A stretch of 64,000 nt of DNA, from positions 84,997,566 through 85,061,565 of the forward strand of contig OZ024928.1 of the NCBI GenBank assembly GCA_964017235.1. Direction: 5' to 3'. Below are positions 49,126 to 60,355 of the stretch, piece after piece (within the stretch, counting starts at the first letter, position 1; each line of letters opens with the position of its first letter). The DNA comes from Sabellastarte sp. h YS-2021. Taxonomy: Eukaryota; Annelida; Polychaeta; Sabellida; Sabellidae. Below the pieces are notes generated by a model. The model saw only the letters and a list, made by a program, of their open reading frames with translations. It was not told where the DNA came from and did not search any database. The translations under genes were made by a program, and so were the position numbers.

Positions 49126-50001
49126 ATATTGCATAGAATACTTAAAGTATTAATTGTAGTGCATGTCATTTGTCATTTTGATCATACAAGAATATAATAT
49201 AAGCTGTTAATATAATTTAAATTCAAAAAATTAATCACAATACGGGCGTTTACTTGTACAGTACTGTGACAGCCACTATATGCTCGTATCCCAAAGTCCG
49301 AACCGAGTGTCCCGTCCGTAAAACGGTCACCCCTGCACAATTCAATGGCAAAGTCACAAATCAACTTATATAGTCAAGTATCCTTGATTCGAGGGTCTTG
49401 TTGATTCGAGTATGGCCGTTTTTCTTGGATATAAGAGCATCTATTTTCACTTTTTATAACATAAAATGGTGCTTTGGTATTTATAGTGTTATAAAACACA
49501 TCCAAATTGCTGCAAAATAAAATATTTTGACGTGAAATAAGCCCTTAACTAAAACGTTAAAACTCGCGAATCATCAAGATGTAAGGCTATTATCGCAGAT
49601 CTCCCCCCTCGACCCATGTTTTAGTGGCGTTTCGACTGAATGCGCCTCTCTCTTCACTTGATCCCAATTCTATAACAAAAAATCAATATCGCTACTGGAA
49701 TAACACAAATCGGGCTGGATATAGAACTTACCACTTTCGCACACATAAACTTATATTATCGCTAACCCCCGACAAGTACACACTAAAGCTAGCAGACCTA
49801 CTGTGCTACAGTTTCGGCATGGTTTTGGTTTCAGCATTTATTTGTGTGTGTGTGTATACAACTTGTGCCTTGGTATTATTATAGTGGTACTAATGTTCAG
49901 CTAAGAAAGGTGAACAATGCAGGCTTAAATCTTAGACACAATTTTAGCTAAGACCAGTCTTAAGTTTAAGACTTTTCTCTTAGCCAAGATTTTATCTTAA
50001 G
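49126..50001. other. no recognisable gene
   Basis: AT-rich. It contains a small GATTCGAG duplication near 49,385-49,418 and TCTTAAG-rich sequence from about 49,915 that belongs to the neighbouring MITE-like structure. Confidence 0.4.
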
Positions 50002-50611
50002 TTGGGATTCACCAAAGTGTTTGCAAAATCTTAGCCGAGACAAAATTTATGCAAAAAGTCTTAACTCTTATGTATTCAAATTAGCAAATTTTAACAAAAC
50101 AAGAATATTTTTTACCAATTAATAGATCTCTTCTAAATTATAAAACAGATTTGTTACTTTTTTGTAAAATTATGTAAAAATAGTAATCCTTGTGTTTTAT
50201 TGTGAGTCAGCCATTTTTATGACAATATTTTTGCCACAAGGAGGTAAAATGTGGAAATTTATAGGAAATTGAACCATGTAAATTTCGATTACAATCCACA
50301 AAAATTACTTTTATAGAAAGTATAGATCCCGGTAGTATATTTTTTGTTGGTTTAATAAGGGTAAAATGTAAATACATGCAATGAAATATTTTAAAAATGA
50401 CTTAAGGCTGCCTGCAGTGGTCTTAAAGTTAAGATAAAACTTAGGGATCCAAACTTAGGACAAAATTTTGTCTTAGACCCCTTTTATGAATCCCATTTTG
50501 TCTAAGCATGAATTTTGTCTTAACTTTATGACAAAGTTTTTAACATTTAAGACTTTTATCTTAGACTTCAGTTAAATCTTAGACTTAAGACCTTCTGTGA
50601 ATCCTGTCCCA
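50002..50611. mobile_element. palindromic MITE-like element rich in TCTTAAG motifs
   Basis: The left end, TTGGGATTCACCAAAG, resembles the reverse complement of the right end (TTCTGTGAATCCTGTCCCA). The flanking interior repeats AAATCTTAG and TAAGACAAAATTTTGTC-like motifs in both orientations. No coding sequence. The ends are approximate and no clear target duplication was identified. Confidence 0.4.
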
Positions 50612-50619
50612 GGAATGGT

Positions 50620-52283
50620 AACCAAATATGGAAACATAAAAGCCTGATGGAAAGAACACTTCTCACAAGTATTAAATAAAAATTCAGCAAAAAAAAATAA
50701 AAAAACAGCCAAATCAAACCAGAAGATAAAGAGTTTAACATAAAAGCAATAACAAGTGAAGAGAAAAAAGATCTATAAAAGCTGAAAAACAACAAAGGAC
50801 CTGGGACTGTATTCTTCAACAATAATTTGGATTCTAAGTTTTTCTCAGCTATTACCAGCTTACTTAGATCAAAATGGTATTCATCAACATTCCTAACTCT
50901 AAGACCTCTACTTAGATTTCAAGTTATCCATAGAGGTACCTTAAATTTTAGAATGTTCATAAAATATGCAATTATTACAGGGAATCTTGTGGTTTTTCTT
51001 TTTGTTTCTTTTTTTTTTTTTTTTGATATTTAACTGTGACATAATATCAACAACGGCATTTTCCCTTAAGAAAATTAGCTGTTTCACCATTTTTAACAAA
51101 GCAGATGATTCAGTGAAAACAAAGGACACCTTATGTAAGAATCTTTGTGGAATAAAACTCTTCCTAACTTAGATATCAAGTTTACAGTAACAGTACAAAA
51201 ATATAGGGAGTTTGCCTAACTTAGAATATAAGTAATACTTGGCAAAGTAGAGGTTGATGAATGCAAAATCTAAGTACTACTACGTAAGTAGAAAACATTA
51301 ATTCCTTACTGGATCTAAGGTGACCGTAACAAACTATTGTTGAAGAATACAGCCCCAGATAATTCAATAAAAAACATATACAGTTGCTGTACAGAGTTAA
51401 GTATATGGAGTTTTCCTAACTTAGAATCTAAGTATTACTAAACAAAGTAGAGGCTGATGAATGTGAAATCTAAGTAACACTTTGGTGCGTAGAAAACCAT
51501 TCTTTGCTAAGATGACCTTAGCAAAGGTAATGTTGAAGAATACGGCTGGTATAGACAAATTCACCAGTGAAATGATGAAAGTAGATATAGAAACAACAAC
51601 ATGGTTAAGAAATTATACAAAAAAAATCAGGAAAGAGGAAAACCACATATATGGACACTTTAATAAATAAAGAGGATGGAACAAGCAAGGCTGCAGAAAG
51701 CCACAGCAATATTTAATCAACTCAATCCAGTATGGAAATCCAGCATATACAGTGAGAAAACATAACTAAAAATGCCTATTCTTTATATAGATCTAAATGC
51801 TGGAAATTTAATATTCTGTGACATGAATAAAAGTGAAACCTTCTAAAACAGATGTCTAGGAAGGATGTGAAACATATACTGGCCAAACACCATGAGAAAC
51901 AGGGAAAAAAGAACAGAAATCACTAGAATAGAAGACAACATCCAAGAAGCAAGATGGAAATACATTGGTCACATCCCAAAAAATAACAATATGGCAATGC
52001 AAGAACAGCACTTACCAGGGCACCAGATGGAAAACGAACAGGAGAAGACAAAGAGAAACTTGGAGAACAGTGGAAAAGGAAAGAAATGGGATGGAAGGAT
52101 TGGAATACTGCAGAAAGAGACGTGAATGATAGACCACAGTGGAGAAGTCTGTGCCGCACTTATGTTTGAGAAGGAAGGAAGAGGATAGGTAGATACTTAT
52201 TCTCTGTATTTTGTGGATGCAATAAAATAAAATCAACACATGAGTATTTCTAATCTAATCTAATCTAATCTAATCTAATCTAT
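50620..52283 (+). pseudogene. LINE remnant with pentanucleotide tail
   Basis: Reverse-transcriptase fragments are WKEHFSQVLNK near 50,640 and KNNKGPG near 50,790. After a MITE insertion comes AGIDKFTSEMMKVDIETTTW near 51,545-51,605. The C-terminal end has a RWKYIGH-like stretch and AERDVNDRPQWRSLC (52,105-52,155), a signature I associate with RTE-like endonuclease/reverse-transcriptase LINEs. The copy ends in a tandem (TAATC)n tail at 52,250-52,283. Stops and shifts throughout make it inactive. The clade assignment is tentative. Confidence 0.65.
50803..51356. mobile_element. long-TIR MITE inserted in the LINE remnant
   Basis: Left end GGGACTGTATTCTTCAACAA and right end TTGTTGAAGAATACAGCCCC are inverted copies. 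The inversion continues inward with diverged CATTCATCAACCTC and CTAAGTA motifs. It lies between the KNNKGPG and AGIDKFT parts of the LINE coding sequence. A second partial copy of the right end follows at 51,400-51,545, ending TGTTGAAGAATACGG. Confidence 0.65.
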
Positions 52284-53290
52284 ATTCCCCACAAATGGGG
52301 AACTCAGTGCACTAATTAAACAAAATCATTACCATATATAGGGAGGGTCGAGGGGTGTTCAAAGTCAGTAATCCAGGATTGTGGGTGTGACCAGGAGGGA
52401 GAAAACTAAGTTGGGAAACTAGAGTTGAAGAGGTGGGTTTTGAGGTGTTTCCTAAAAGATGCAACAGAGGGACTGTTTCTTACATGAAAACGGAAAGAGT
52501 TCCAAAGGACAGGGGCATAGTGATTGAAGGAATTAGAAAAGTGTTTGATTGATTTGTGAACTGTACGATCAAAAGTGGGGGTTTGAAGGAACTTGAGTTT
52601 GGGGGTACTTTGCCTTGTATTTCTGGAAGAGGTATAGGGGTGGATTCTCTTAGATAAACTGGTTGACCTTGGTTAAGAATTTTGTATGTAATAAGGCCAA
52701 TTTTAAATTGTACCCTGTATCTGACTGGTAGCCAATGGATTTTTTTTAGTTGAAGGGTAATGTGAGAGAATTTAGAGGAACGGGTGATAACCCTGCAGAG
52801 TGAGTTTTGGACTAGCTGCAATCTCCTTAACTCAAATCAGTGAACGATAAGAAGAGTGAATTGCAATAATCCAACCTGCTGCTCACCAAAGCATTCGCTA
52901 ATAGCACTGATGTATTAAGGTCTAGAAAGGGACGAATTCTGTAGAGGTCTCTCGCATGTACTCTAGTAGACTTTATTACCTGTGATACATGGTTTAAGAA
53001 ATTGAAATTGGAGTCGAACACCACTCCGAGGTTCCTGACACTTTGTGCTGGGGAGACCTGATTTCCCAGAATATTGATAGGGAAGTGGGGAAGGAGTTGT
53101 TTACAATTTTTTGGGGAGCCTATGAGAATAAACTTGATTCTGTCTGGGGTAAGTTTTAATTTATTTGTAAACATGAAATTTTGAATGTCGTTTAGGCAGT
53201 TCTTTAGTTTTTGCACAGAGTGAGAGAAATTTGCTGGTGAAAGTGTTATGTATAACTGGGTGTTATCAGTAGTACTATTTGAGTCAATCG
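52284..53290 (-). pseudogene. CR1/L2-type LINE reverse transcriptase fragment
   Basis: On the minus strand, TDNTQLYITLS (about 53,255) occupies the place of the catalytic ADDTQLY motif. Then come LGVVFDSNFNFLNHV and SSRLDYCNSLF (52,827-53,216), and after a break QNSLCRVITRSSKF and KIHWLPVRYRVQFKI (52,480-52,821). This order is typical of the palm-to-C-terminal part of CR1/L2-like LINEs. The catalytic box is mutated and the reading frame is split. Confidence 0.7.
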
Positions 53291-53599
53291 AACGACATAA
53301 GTCGTAAAAATTGATCTCAAGTGATCGGAAAATGATCTAGATCACTATTGATAGCTTATTGCCTCATTTATTTGAAGTCAGATCACTATTGCCTCTTGAT
53401 GATGCAATACTGGGGACTTGCTGGTCTGCTTTTGAAGAAACTATTAATAACAACACTTCGCTGATGGTGCAATTAACTGATACACTTCGCTGATGGTGCA
53501 ATAACTGATACTGATGGTGCAATAACTGATAGTAACTGATAGCACTTATTTGAACCTGAACCCATTTGGAAGAACCACACTCCATTTATTTGGCAATGA
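53291..53599. repeat. no gene; short tandem repeats
   Basis: Contains short tandem units of CGCTGATGGTGCAATAACTG type at about 53,458-53,530 and repeated GATCACTATTG motifs. It could hold the left end of the Polinton-like element, but no terminal repeat could be recognised because the other end is outside the window. Confidence 0.4.
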
Positions 53600-53921
53600 T
53601 TGCTAATGAGGGAGAAGTAAAATCTTTTGTCTGCACACATTACAACAAAATGTGTTTTTCAAATTTGGAAAGACCTCGATCTAACACATCCAAATACTCT
53701 TACATCCGACACAGTTCTCAATATTCTGTCAATAATCGGATTGTATATAATCAACTAGTAGGATAACAGCATTAGTTTGAAGCGTTCCTTTTTCTCAAAT
53801 TTTCAATTTCTATGATATCTCTTGTTTGAACTGTAATTAAATGCTTTAGGTGCTATAAATGGAAGCATTTCATCATTTTTTCCTTTAATAATCAATCTCA
53901 GCAATATTTTATATATGAAGA

Positions 53922-53933
53922 ATATATATAAAC
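53922..53933 (+). promoter_or_regulatory. TATA-like box upstream of BIR gene
   Basis: ATATATATAAAC lies about 65 bases before the BIR start codon. Similar TATATAAA boxes precede other genes of this element. Confidence 0.45.
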
Positions 53934-53995
53934 CCTCCAAAAAATCTCAAATATCATTTTTAATTTAAAATCTCTGCAATCAACAACCTCTAAAA

Positions 53996-54553
53996 ATGTC
54001 CAATCAATCTGATTCAACTATAGATATTTGTAAGGCTGCTTCCAAGCCTTCTTATTCCTTCAGATTGACTGGTGATGAATCAAATGATGCAGCTGATTCT
54101 AAGGCTATGAGGCCTGGTATGAGGCCAGGATTTGGAGGTTTTGCTCTATGTAGTAGAAGTAAAGTTGAAAAAACTGGACATGTTGCAGGCCTACACCTTT
54201 CAGCTGAAAGGTGTGATAGAACAGATCTAAGAGCTAACAGATCATCAGATCTTAGAGGACCCAGATCAGATCCGAAAACCAAAGTTCATCCTACAGATGG
54301 ATTTTTCAGATATGATGACAGAATATCTACATTTGCAACCTGGCCCAAGTCGCATCCAATTCCTGCTCAGAGATATGTGAAAGCTGGGTTCTATTATTCT
54401 GGCCAAGGAGATAAGGTTATCTGTCCCTGGTGTAATCTTAACCTTATAGAGTGGGAGACCTACGACACCCCAATGGAAGAGCACCAGAAGCATTCTCCTT
54501 ACTGTGCCTTTGTGTTAATGTTAAATCAATTTCTCAATTATCATTTGTTATAA
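53996..54553 (+). CDS. single-BIR (IAP-like) protein, no RING
   Basis: 185 residues. A BIR zinc domain spans about 109-172, with zinc ligands C143, C146, H163 and C170 in perfect C-x2-C-x16-H-x6-C spacing, plus FATWP and GFYYSGQGD before them. BIR proteins of the IAP class bind caspases or other death-pathway proteins, and several large DNA viruses carry them. The first 100 residues are Ser/Arg-rich with no known domain. There is no second BIR and no C-terminal RING, so it could not act as a ubiquitin ligase by itself; a separate RING gene lies downstream. The start codon follows a TATA-like box by about 65 bases. The BIR assignment is firm; an anti-apoptotic role is inferred. Confidence 0.85.
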   Translation: MSNQSDSTIDICKAASKPSYSFRLTGDESNDAADSKAMRPGMRPGFGGFALCSRSKVEKTGHVAGLHLSAERCDRTDLRANRSSDLRGPRSDPKTKVHPTDGFFRYDDRISTFATWPKSHPIPAQRYVKAGFYYSGQGDKVICPWCNLNLIEWETYDTPMEEHQKHSPYCAFVLMLNQFLNYHLL

Positions 54554-55215
54554 AAAAAATTTGAAAAAAGTAATAAAATATCTTGAAGCCTATATGATGT
54601 CTTTCATTCCAATGCATCTATCAAAGATCTATCTGGTCAATAAGTGCATATAACTAGACAGTTCAATTACTTAATTGTCTTACATTCAAATGCCTGGATG
54701 ATTGAGAAATAATTTGGTGAGGCTAATGATCTAGAATTTATTCAATATGTAAACAAACACGTGTTCACTTTCAATCCATATGCTACAACTCAGAATAATA
54801 ATATGTTGCACAACAGTCAACAAATCAACTCAGCATAATAATATGTGGCACAACAGCCATCAGAACAAGCTCCATATGTCTTACTATGTGAAATACTTCA
54901 CATGATTGCATCATATGAATGAAATTGTTAATTTTTAGGTCATATTTCGACATATATCCTTGATGAACCTTGAACAAGACTCTACATGCATTATTAATCT
55001 GAATTTTTTGCTTGTATTGCAATTATTAACTGCCTCATCAGCCTTTTCTTTCCTGTTGAATGTTACAATCCCATTGGTCCAAGCTGTGCAAGTACCTCTA
55101 CCTCTAAATCTATATAAACTCCCAAATAACGCTGATTGTCACTGAAGATTTTTCCACAGATATCTGATACTTGTGACCTCATACTTGTATCCTCGCTGAA
55201 CTTCAAATCTGCATA
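54554..55215. other. intergenic, no gene seen; TATA-like box
   Basis: AT-rich. TATATAAACTCCC at 55,111-55,123 lies about 100 bases before the next start codon. A short repeat of ACTCAGAATAATAATATGT type is near 54,788-54,845. Confidence 0.5.
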
Positions 55216-55977
55216 ATGGCTGAGGCAGCAGTAGTTAAATCTAACAATGCATCCAAGAAAAGGAGGAGTGATGGATTGGGTGGAAGCAAGAGTAAGAGGT
55301 CTTTAGCAACTACCTCTACTAGCAAGATTTCAGAAACTTTTGAGGACTCGCTTTCGAGTCTCCTGATGAGCAATGTTCCCACAAGTGAATATAGTGATGA
55401 GAAATCTACTGGATCAGGACTCAATGAAGGTCTCAATGACAGTCATCAAAAGGACATTTCATCTTGGCGGATCCAAGTATGTAATATATCAAGGCTCCCA
55501 TGGACTTATTGAAAATATACATTTAAAAGAATGGGAAGATGGTGAGGTAAAAAATAAAGGTATTAAACTCACCGTACCTAAATTAGTTGTAATTTTACAT
55601 TACGTTGAGTTCATTATCTCTGCTATTGAGAAGATTTCTGATGGTAAAAAAGACGTGGATTGCAGTTATTACTTAGGATCTGGCATATATGTCACCTGTG
55701 CATTTCCCTTAACCTTAACGTTTCCATAAGGTTATGGAAAATGGCAAATGGAAGGAAATATGCTACTCCTCAAGGCATCTCCTTCAGGTTTAATGAGTGG
55801 AATGAATTCATAAAAGTGGCACAAAAAATGTATTCAGAATATTCAGAAATATATTCCTGTGAACCCTGCATTCTGAATCAAGATAGATCAGGGCATGATG
55901 TTAATACATGTGAGGAGTGCAAGGTTGATACAGAAACTTCCTGCAGGGGTGAGGTTTCAGAGAACATTCCATTATAA
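55216..55977 (+). pseudogene. protein with two PC4-like ssDNA-binding domains, frameshifted
   Basis: The N-terminal 75 or so codons (from ATG 55,216) are Ser/Lys-rich, like the regulatory tail of the transcriptional coactivator PC4. The frame then shifts, and about 55,440-55,640 encodes a PC4-like fold: FHLGGSKYVIY, then KEWEDGEVKNKGIKLT, then a helix. After a second shift near 55,700, a second domain follows, split over the shift: YYLGSGIYVTC before it and SIRLWKMANGRKYATPQGIS after it, with EW and a helix. The tail has two C-x2-C pairs. PC4 domains bind single-stranded DNA and act in transcription or replication. The two frame changes (1 to 2 and back to 1) may be decay, sequencing errors or unrecognised short introns. 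Confidence 0.6.
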
Positions 55978-56332
55978 ATGAACCTCCTGTTAATTCAAAG
56001 TTATTGGAAAGACTTCTTTTTTCTTTTTTTTTTGTACAGACGACATATAATCCAGAAATGTTTGCAGTTATGAAAGTGGGTCAACTGATGCATGTACAGA
56101 ATTTTCAGAAATAATGTCTGGTGATATATTCTAGATTTTATGTAACATTTTGGAGGGTGATGGGAAAACAGATGGGGCACATATGCCCATTACATGGACA
56201 ATGGGATGACACACTTTTTATTTATAAATATTGATGAAAATATGGCTGTCTACAGTCAGCTCTCTCAGCTTTCAAAGATTGGATCTGATCTTTCTCTGAT
56301 CGAATATCATAATTAGTTAACAGTCAAAGAGG
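55978..56332. other. intergenic, no gene seen
   Basis: AT-rich spacer between the PC4-like and RING genes. TTTTTATTTATAAATA near 56,215 could serve as a TATA region for the RING gene. Confidence 0.4.
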
Positions 56333-57350
56333 ATGGAAACTGCTATCAACATATTCCTTGGGAAGAAGAGGGATGTTTATTATCCGGATATGATATCTAG
56401 TACTACAATCACACTGATGGAGCTAGTGTCACTGGTGGATAAGAATAACTACCGTGAGGCTTTTATGGTTCTGCTCTTGCTCAATGATGCAATACCTAAC
56501 TACATAGCGTGAGTAGCATTGTTTATATAATATTTTTTAAAAATGTAGTCATAAAATAAGAACTGTGGCTTCAAATATGCATTCCTATTTAGAATTAGAA
56601 ATTATAAATAAAGTGTATATTCTTTCCGAGGAAGAGATATGTGATTACCCAATCATCTGACACTTTTATCCTTAAACCTGATTTTTTTTTGAATACAGGC
56701 AGAAATACCCAGATTTCGTACATTACGTGTCAGATGAAATGGAGACAATGAGATGTTCTATCTGCTCTGAGTATCTGGAGAAGGACAGGATTGTTATAAC
56801 AAACCCTTGTTCCCATTTTCTATGTCCTAAGTGCTCTTGTGAATTTGGAAGAATTTGGCGAAATGATGGAATAATAAAAAAGAAGTGTCCAATGTGCAGG
56901 AGTCATCTAAAGGGAAATTTATTCACTAAATCATTCACTTGCAACATGTCAAAATCCTCTGAGACCTCAGTTTTCGTATGGGTGCTTACAGGTACATACA
57001 TAAGTAAGAATTATGAGCAGGATTTAATTGATAACCTAACAGAAGGTAACCTTTTCAAAGCTTTCTCAGCTGCCTTCATGCTAAATCACCTTCCAAACGA
57101 CATTGACTTATCATTATGTAACGAATGGGAGACATATTACTATGAAAAGGCAAGAAATGCGTCATGTAGCTCTTGCAGCATTACTTTCGAGCTTAGTGTC
57201 TTATTTATAGCTACCTGTGGGCACTTGTACTGTACTATTTGTGCAGCATTCTTAAATCAGAAAGAAAGGTCAGAGCCTTTGGAATGTTCAGCCTGCATGG
57301 CTGTAATTGAAGCAGGTGACCAACCTGCTATATTTATGAGACCTCTGTGA
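56333..57350 (+). CDS. two-RING protein, two exons
   Basis: Exon 1 is 56,333-56,508 (ATG start). A GT-AG intron (GTGAGT donor at 56,509, ATACAG acceptor ending 56,698) joins in frame to exon 2, 56,699-57,350, giving 275 residues. The N-terminal RING has C78, C81, C96, H98, C101, C104, C122 and C125, a C3HC4-like pattern. A second cysteine/histidine cluster near 212-258 (CSSC, CGHLYCTIC, CSAC) resembles another RING. RING proteins usually act as E3 ubiquitin ligases. The first 75 residues are helical with an LLLLNDAIPNYI segment. Without the intron the exon 1 frame ends 59 codons after the ATG, so splicing is needed. The relation to any named viral RING family is not recognised. Confidence 0.75.
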
Positions 57351-58488
57351 ATTATGCATGAATTGACTTAGTTATAGAAAAAGGAAATCACGTTTATTTA
57401 TGATACATTACATTTACCCACAAAATTATTTTCACAAGGCATTCTTATAGGTTAAACTTGTAGGGAAAAAAAGAAATGTTAATCCAACTACAATGTCCTC
57501 ATTCAGATTAACGTTTTACCATAATCTCAGTGCATTGTTCATATTGTGTTAAGAATCAGTTACCTCTAGTTCATTGTACAATATATTAGATATCATTAAG
57601 AATTTTTTCTTTCTTTAAATGTTTCAGTATGCAGTATATTAGTTGACAATGAAATATTCGCATTGAACTCTGTGTCTCTTTTGCACAGAATTGGATGAGT
57701 TCAGCCCATTCAGATGTCTAAAAACTACGTACTGGGAGAGCTTACATTGAAAACTCTCGCAAATTATGTGCTTTGTTTAGGGCATTGTCAGGAAAACCAA
57801 ACAGATCAAATGCATGAAATATTGTTTGCTTTACATCTTCGAAATCTGAGTTACTCTGTTACCTCCCAATGCATTGAAATAAGTATGTAGTCAATGTATG
57901 TTATTAAATTGAAATATGAATAAGTTACATAGACACATTTATTTTTCTCATATAATTACTTTGCAAATCGTTTTTACAAAGCGCACATATAGGTTAAAAT
58001 AACAAATAATTCCAAAATCCCAGTATATAACGTCATAATTTAGAATTAACTATTAACATTTTTCAAGTTACATATACATATTCAGGTAAACTGAAGGTAT
58101 TCATTGTAAACAACCTTAATAATGTTGCATTATTCTTTCATTACTGTATATGCGCATAATGTGTAAGATTACATTCTAAATTACCATTTATCAAAATTAT
58201 TAGGTAATGTACTTTGAAAAACATAAAAATAAGTATCATTTCAAAAGTTAGTACAAGTATTTCAAATCTTATGTCTTTCATATCATTCATTTGAAACAGT
58301 AAATTACATATGATACAAGGAAATAATTGTTTTAATTTTTTTCACTAAAATTACTGTAATCTTCATATTTAAAATTACTGTAATGTACATAGTTACAACG
58401 ACAATTGTTCCAAATATTGTAATGTGTGTCTATACATAGTACTGTTAAATCAATAAATATTTACCCAAGAGAAAAATCATTTGTCATT
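57351..58488. other. intergenic, converging gene ends; no gene seen
   Basis: AT-rich 1.1-kb spacer between the 3' ends of the RING gene (plus) and the membrane-protein gene (minus). It holds several AATAAA-like signals, for example near 58,453. No open frame with recognisable content. Confidence 0.5.
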
Positions 58489-59812
58489 TCACAAATTTTT
58501 ATATATCTTCCCAGACCTTGTTTGGCTGTAATGTGGTTCGTATTCATCTTCCGAAAAATCACTTTTGTCAATATTCACTTCAGCTGTGAATGAAGGAAAG
58601 TGTTCTGGAGTGTTGTTATATTTTGCTAAGGAATCCACACTTTTGGAATCCACTCCAGACTGAATCGATCTGGAACTCTCAGATTTCGATTTCACATTAA
58701 GGTTAACAGGTGTGGAAGATCCGATTGGTGCCTGCTCAGCAGACTCAGGGAAAGAAATTTGATCTTCTGAATGATCCTGGTTCGGGAAGAGGTTTAACAA
58801 ATCGTCAAAATTTACAGTAATGATGGATGATTCATTCAATTGACCTTCATCCTGAATTCCACTATTCCTTTTTGGAGCATTGCTAATATCATCTACTAAT
58901 AACTGTGCATTTCTCTCAATAGAATCATCCCACAGGAGGTCACTGGACACTTCACCATCGTCTGTTTCCATAGCATCTAACATTTCTAAGACTTTTGGAG
59001 GGGTTTGATCAGGATCATATTCGTCAGAGGGTGTGATGTGGTCATCTACTAATCTTATGAGATTAAGGATGCGAGCTTGAAGGCACTGTTTAAGATATGC
59101 AATTCCAATGGCAGTGAAAATTACGACTAAAGGAAGAACAAATAGTGCATACATAGGTCTAAGATTGGAATCCTCGTTTCTTCCTTGGACATCTTGAAGA
59201 TTTCCTTCTTCTTCATTTGATTCAGACTTGACTTTCTCTGAATTCACTGAAAAATAAAATTTAAAAAAATACAAAATAAATGAACCATTTTAGGCCCACT
59301 ATTTTCATTTGAACTATAATGGTCAGCTTTACCCGGTAAATTTATAACTTGAAATTTCTTCTTCTTGTGTGCCCTGGAAGCTGTTTAAACCAGCTTAAAA
59401 TTAAGGACTGAAGGGTTTTTAAAAAATTAAAAAAAAAAAATTAGTGTACAGTACAAGACAGAATACAATATTTATTGATAAAAAATTCACCTAAAAGACA
59501 TCCTTTCACAGCAATGGTGACCTTAGCTAGGTCCACCCCACATTGTCCTCTGCACGCCCAATTAACTATTCTTACAGAAGGAAACCTCTGTACTATATCT
59601 TCAATTGGTAGTTTTATGTAATTTACTTCACACTTGTTGTAGGTTCTAATGACTGAATTTCCTTTGCAAAAGAAGATATTACTGTTCTGTTCACCGTGTC
59701 CGTTGAATTTTGAAATCAGTATCTCAATCCCTTCATTTCGACATTCTATTAAACTACTCACTACGGTCAAAGTACATAATAGAAACAACATCAAAACTAT
59801 AATAGCTTGCAT
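58489..59812 (-). CDS. type I membrane protein with acidic cytoplasmic tail, two exons
   Basis: Exon 1 is 59,812-59,491: ATG, then a signal peptide of about 21 residues. A cysteine-bearing ectodomain follows with a leucine-rich-repeat-like LPIEDIVQRFPSVRIVNWAC. A GT-AG intron joins in frame to exon 2, 59,246-58,489, giving 359 residues. A membrane segment lies near 138-159 (PMYALFVLPLVVIFTAIGIA). The cytoplasmic tail of about 200 residues is acidic and Ser-rich and ends in a basic-aromatic TRSGKIYKNL. The adjacent gene encodes the same layout. The product could be an envelope or cell-surface protein of the element, or a captured receptor; no family was recognised. Confidence 0.65.
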
Positions 59813-60355
59813 CTTTACCAAAAGGAAAAAAGTAAAAAATTTTCAGAAAATATATCGCTCACTGTTTACAATCCGCATTCAGAAAAAAACACTATGAGAA
59901 CCTCTTTACGTTAACCTGAAACGTAGAATGATACTGAAACGTCATCAATGACGTCACAATCCATGAAATGTGACATCACATTACAAGAAGGAATAGTGAC
60001 CAGAAAAATTATTACCTATATCTGAGTGGAATTGGCATTCAATTTCTTGCATCGTATCCCAGGAAGAATTTGGGATGACAGATAGCCTGCAATCCAAGAT
60101 ATTCGCATTTTATATATTTTATAAATATATATGTAAACATTTTTGGGTACATTAGGATTGAATTTTGTCATATAAACTTATATTCGAGAGGATATGAGAA
60201 TCTGAATCGTTCATCCTATGCACAGAGAATTGATAGCTGATAGATAAGCTATAATCCAAAATAATGACATCTTAAAATAATTGGAAAAATTAATAATAAT
60301 GATAAGAATCGATTTTGGAATGTGATTAAAAGAATATTTTACAAGATAAAATAAC
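59813..60355. other. intergenic; possible 3' exons of the next minus-strand gene
   Basis: On the minus strand a segment at about 60,088-60,017, between an acceptor-like GATTGCAG and a donor-like GGTAAT, is open and in frame with the gene ending at 60,356. Another short open piece, after a TTTCAG near 59,938, would supply a stop. These are candidate exons only. Repeated GACGTCA-type motifs near 59,940-59,955 resemble CRE sites. Confidence 0.35.

Noticed and set aside
52245..52285. (TAATC)n run as an interstitial telomere
   Set aside because: Not a telomere motif; it is placed exactly at the 3' end of a LINE remnant and fits a LINE tail.
54052..54493. Minus-strand frames under the BIR gene
   Set aside because: Shadow frames of the plus-strand BIR gene, with no domain of their own.
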